From the NCBI GenBank assembly GCA_015492295.1, contig WGFI01000011.1, forward strand, positions 1 through 33,486: a stretch of 33,486 nucleotides of DNA. Reading direction: 5' to 3'. The notes under the pieces were generated by a model, which saw only the letters and a list, made by a program, of their open reading frames with translations, ran no database searches and had not been told where the DNA came from. The DNA comes from Caldifarciminota bacterium (GTDB taxonomy: Bacteria > Hydrothermota > Hydrothermia > LBFQ01). Within the stretch, counting starts at the first letter, position 1. Every line of letters begins with the position of its first letter. Positions 32,787 to 33,486 of this stretch are shown piece by piece. Both the position numbers and the translations under genes were made by a program.

Positions 32787-33486
32787 TTAAGGAAGGATAT
32801 GCACCTTATACGGATAACCGTTGAGTTTCAAGAAGTATATTCCACGAGGTAGTTTTACGAATGTCCGACCTTGAACCTTTCCATACTTTATCAGCTTTCC
32901 CGATGCCGTATATATTTTATAACTTCCATCACCTTTAATAAGTATGCCATTTGAAACCACTTTGAAATTGGCGAAACAGACCTCTTCGGATATACCGAGT
33001 TCATCGTCTCCACCGACAGGAGCGCAACTCTGCGATGTTGTTAGGTTGAATGTCACGGTGTCCAATGTGCTGAGGGTTGCGTATGTGAAACTTATGGGTG
33101 TGTATCCCGATGTTATGGAAAGACTTACAGGGTACTTTGAAGGGGTGTAAGTTCTCGGAGAGCATAAGCTACAAGTGTTTCCCGATGTATCAGTCTTAAC
33201 TATCCATAACTCCCAATTTCCCGTGAAAGACTTTGTCCTTCCCACTATCATATAACCCAAGTCAGGGGTTTTAACAACATCAAGGAACTCATCGTAATCC
33301 GCTCCTCCATAGGTCTTAAACCAAATTATATTTCCGAGCGTGTCTATCTTCATCATAAAAGCATCGTATCCACCCGAACCGTAGGAAGCGGTTATCCCAA
33401 CCACAACATAATACCCCGGCGTGAAATCCTCTATTATTGCGTTCGGCCAGTCATGCGCCGAGCCTTGAACACAGTATGCCCTGATC
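32787..33486 (-). CDS. secreted repeat protein with sorting tail, 5' end outside window
   Basis: The frame is open to the window edge (upstream codons read YCVQGSAHDWPNAIIEDFTPGYY), so the GTG at 33404 in the track is not the true start. The visible part has propeller-like repeats of the type common in sorting-tail proteins (GGYDAFMMKIDTLGNIIWFKTYGG, then DLGYMIVGRTKSF and ELWIVKTDTSGN), a linker, and a C-terminal sorting domain (YKIYTASGKLIKYG, KLPRGIYFLKLNG). The protein is exported to the surface or outside; no enzymatic motif is visible in this part. Confidence 0.8.
   Translation of the reverse strand, partial: IRAYCVQGSAHDWPNAIIEDFTPGYYVVVGITASYGSGGYDAFMMKIDTLGNIIWFKTYGGADYDEFLDVVKTPDLGYMIVGRTKSFTGNWELWIVKTDTSGNTCSLCSPRTYTPSKYPVSLSITSGYTPISFTYATLSTLDTVTFNLTTSQSCAPVGGDDELGISEEVCFANFKVVSNGILIKGDGSYKIYTASGKLIKYGKVQGRTFVKLPRGIYFLKLNGYPYKVHILP

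Noticed and set aside
1-33486. tRNA or rRNA genes
   Set aside because: No cloverleaf-like sequence with a conserved T-loop, and no rRNA motif, was seen by eye; intergenic space is very limited.

Overview
The window looks like a chromosome segment of an uncultured, probably thermophilic bacterium of the wider FCB/WOR-3-like group. This is inferred from several things. Five secreted proteins end in type IX-like sorting tails. There are choice-of-anchor B and golvesin-type surface proteins. Coding is AT-rich, with ATA and AGG codons common. Genes are packed so tightly that start and stop codons often overlap by four bases, and convergent genes share their ends. Many first-in-transcript genes have a TATAAT-like box only 7-9 bases before the start codon, often with TTTCAA exactly three bases upstream of the box. 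They should give leaderless mRNAs, whereas genes inside operons rely on start/stop overlap.

Layout. 1-567: frameshifted 3' end of a secreted BNR-type protein. 598-1847: a possible 35-aa ORF and a CCA/poly(A) tRNA nucleotidyltransferase. 8268-1824 (minus): NuoF-like subunit, HtrA protease, D-Ala-D-Ala ligase, a beta-rich envelope protein, cytidine deaminase, NADP-isocitrate dehydrogenase and a UspA-like protein, almost without gaps. 8356-13482 (plus): unknown protein, sodium/solute symporter, YfhO-type membrane protein, M20 peptidase. 16714-13479 (minus): a truncated outer-membrane receptor, a cell-wall amidase with golvesin-like domains, and a 114-aa unknown.

16737-26931 is bounded by two identical 32-bp copies of a CRISPR-like repeat in inverted orientation; a third, variant copy lies 65 bp inside the left one. 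Genes on both outer flanks (outer-membrane receptor, adenine methyltransferase) are cut off at the repeats. Inside lie a run of decayed phage-like genes, a YtxH protein with a small envelope protein, and a seven-gene chemosensory operon (26480 to 19006, minus).

That operon is the most unusual system here. It encodes a tandemly duplicated MCP-type protein with two membrane anchors and no sensor domain, a 62-aa stand-alone MCP signalling tip, CheY, a CheC phosphatase, a large TPR protein, a DUF4388 (PATAN)-TPR protein and a patatin phospholipase, all start/stop coupled. There is no CheA or CheW in the window, and phosphorelay output to a lipid hydrolase is inferred, not shown.

27616-30097 holds two tandem choice-of-anchor B surface proteins with a 95-bp nearly identical block. 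32757-30103 is leuS, and the window ends inside another secreted protein with a sorting tail. No tRNA or rRNA was recognised.
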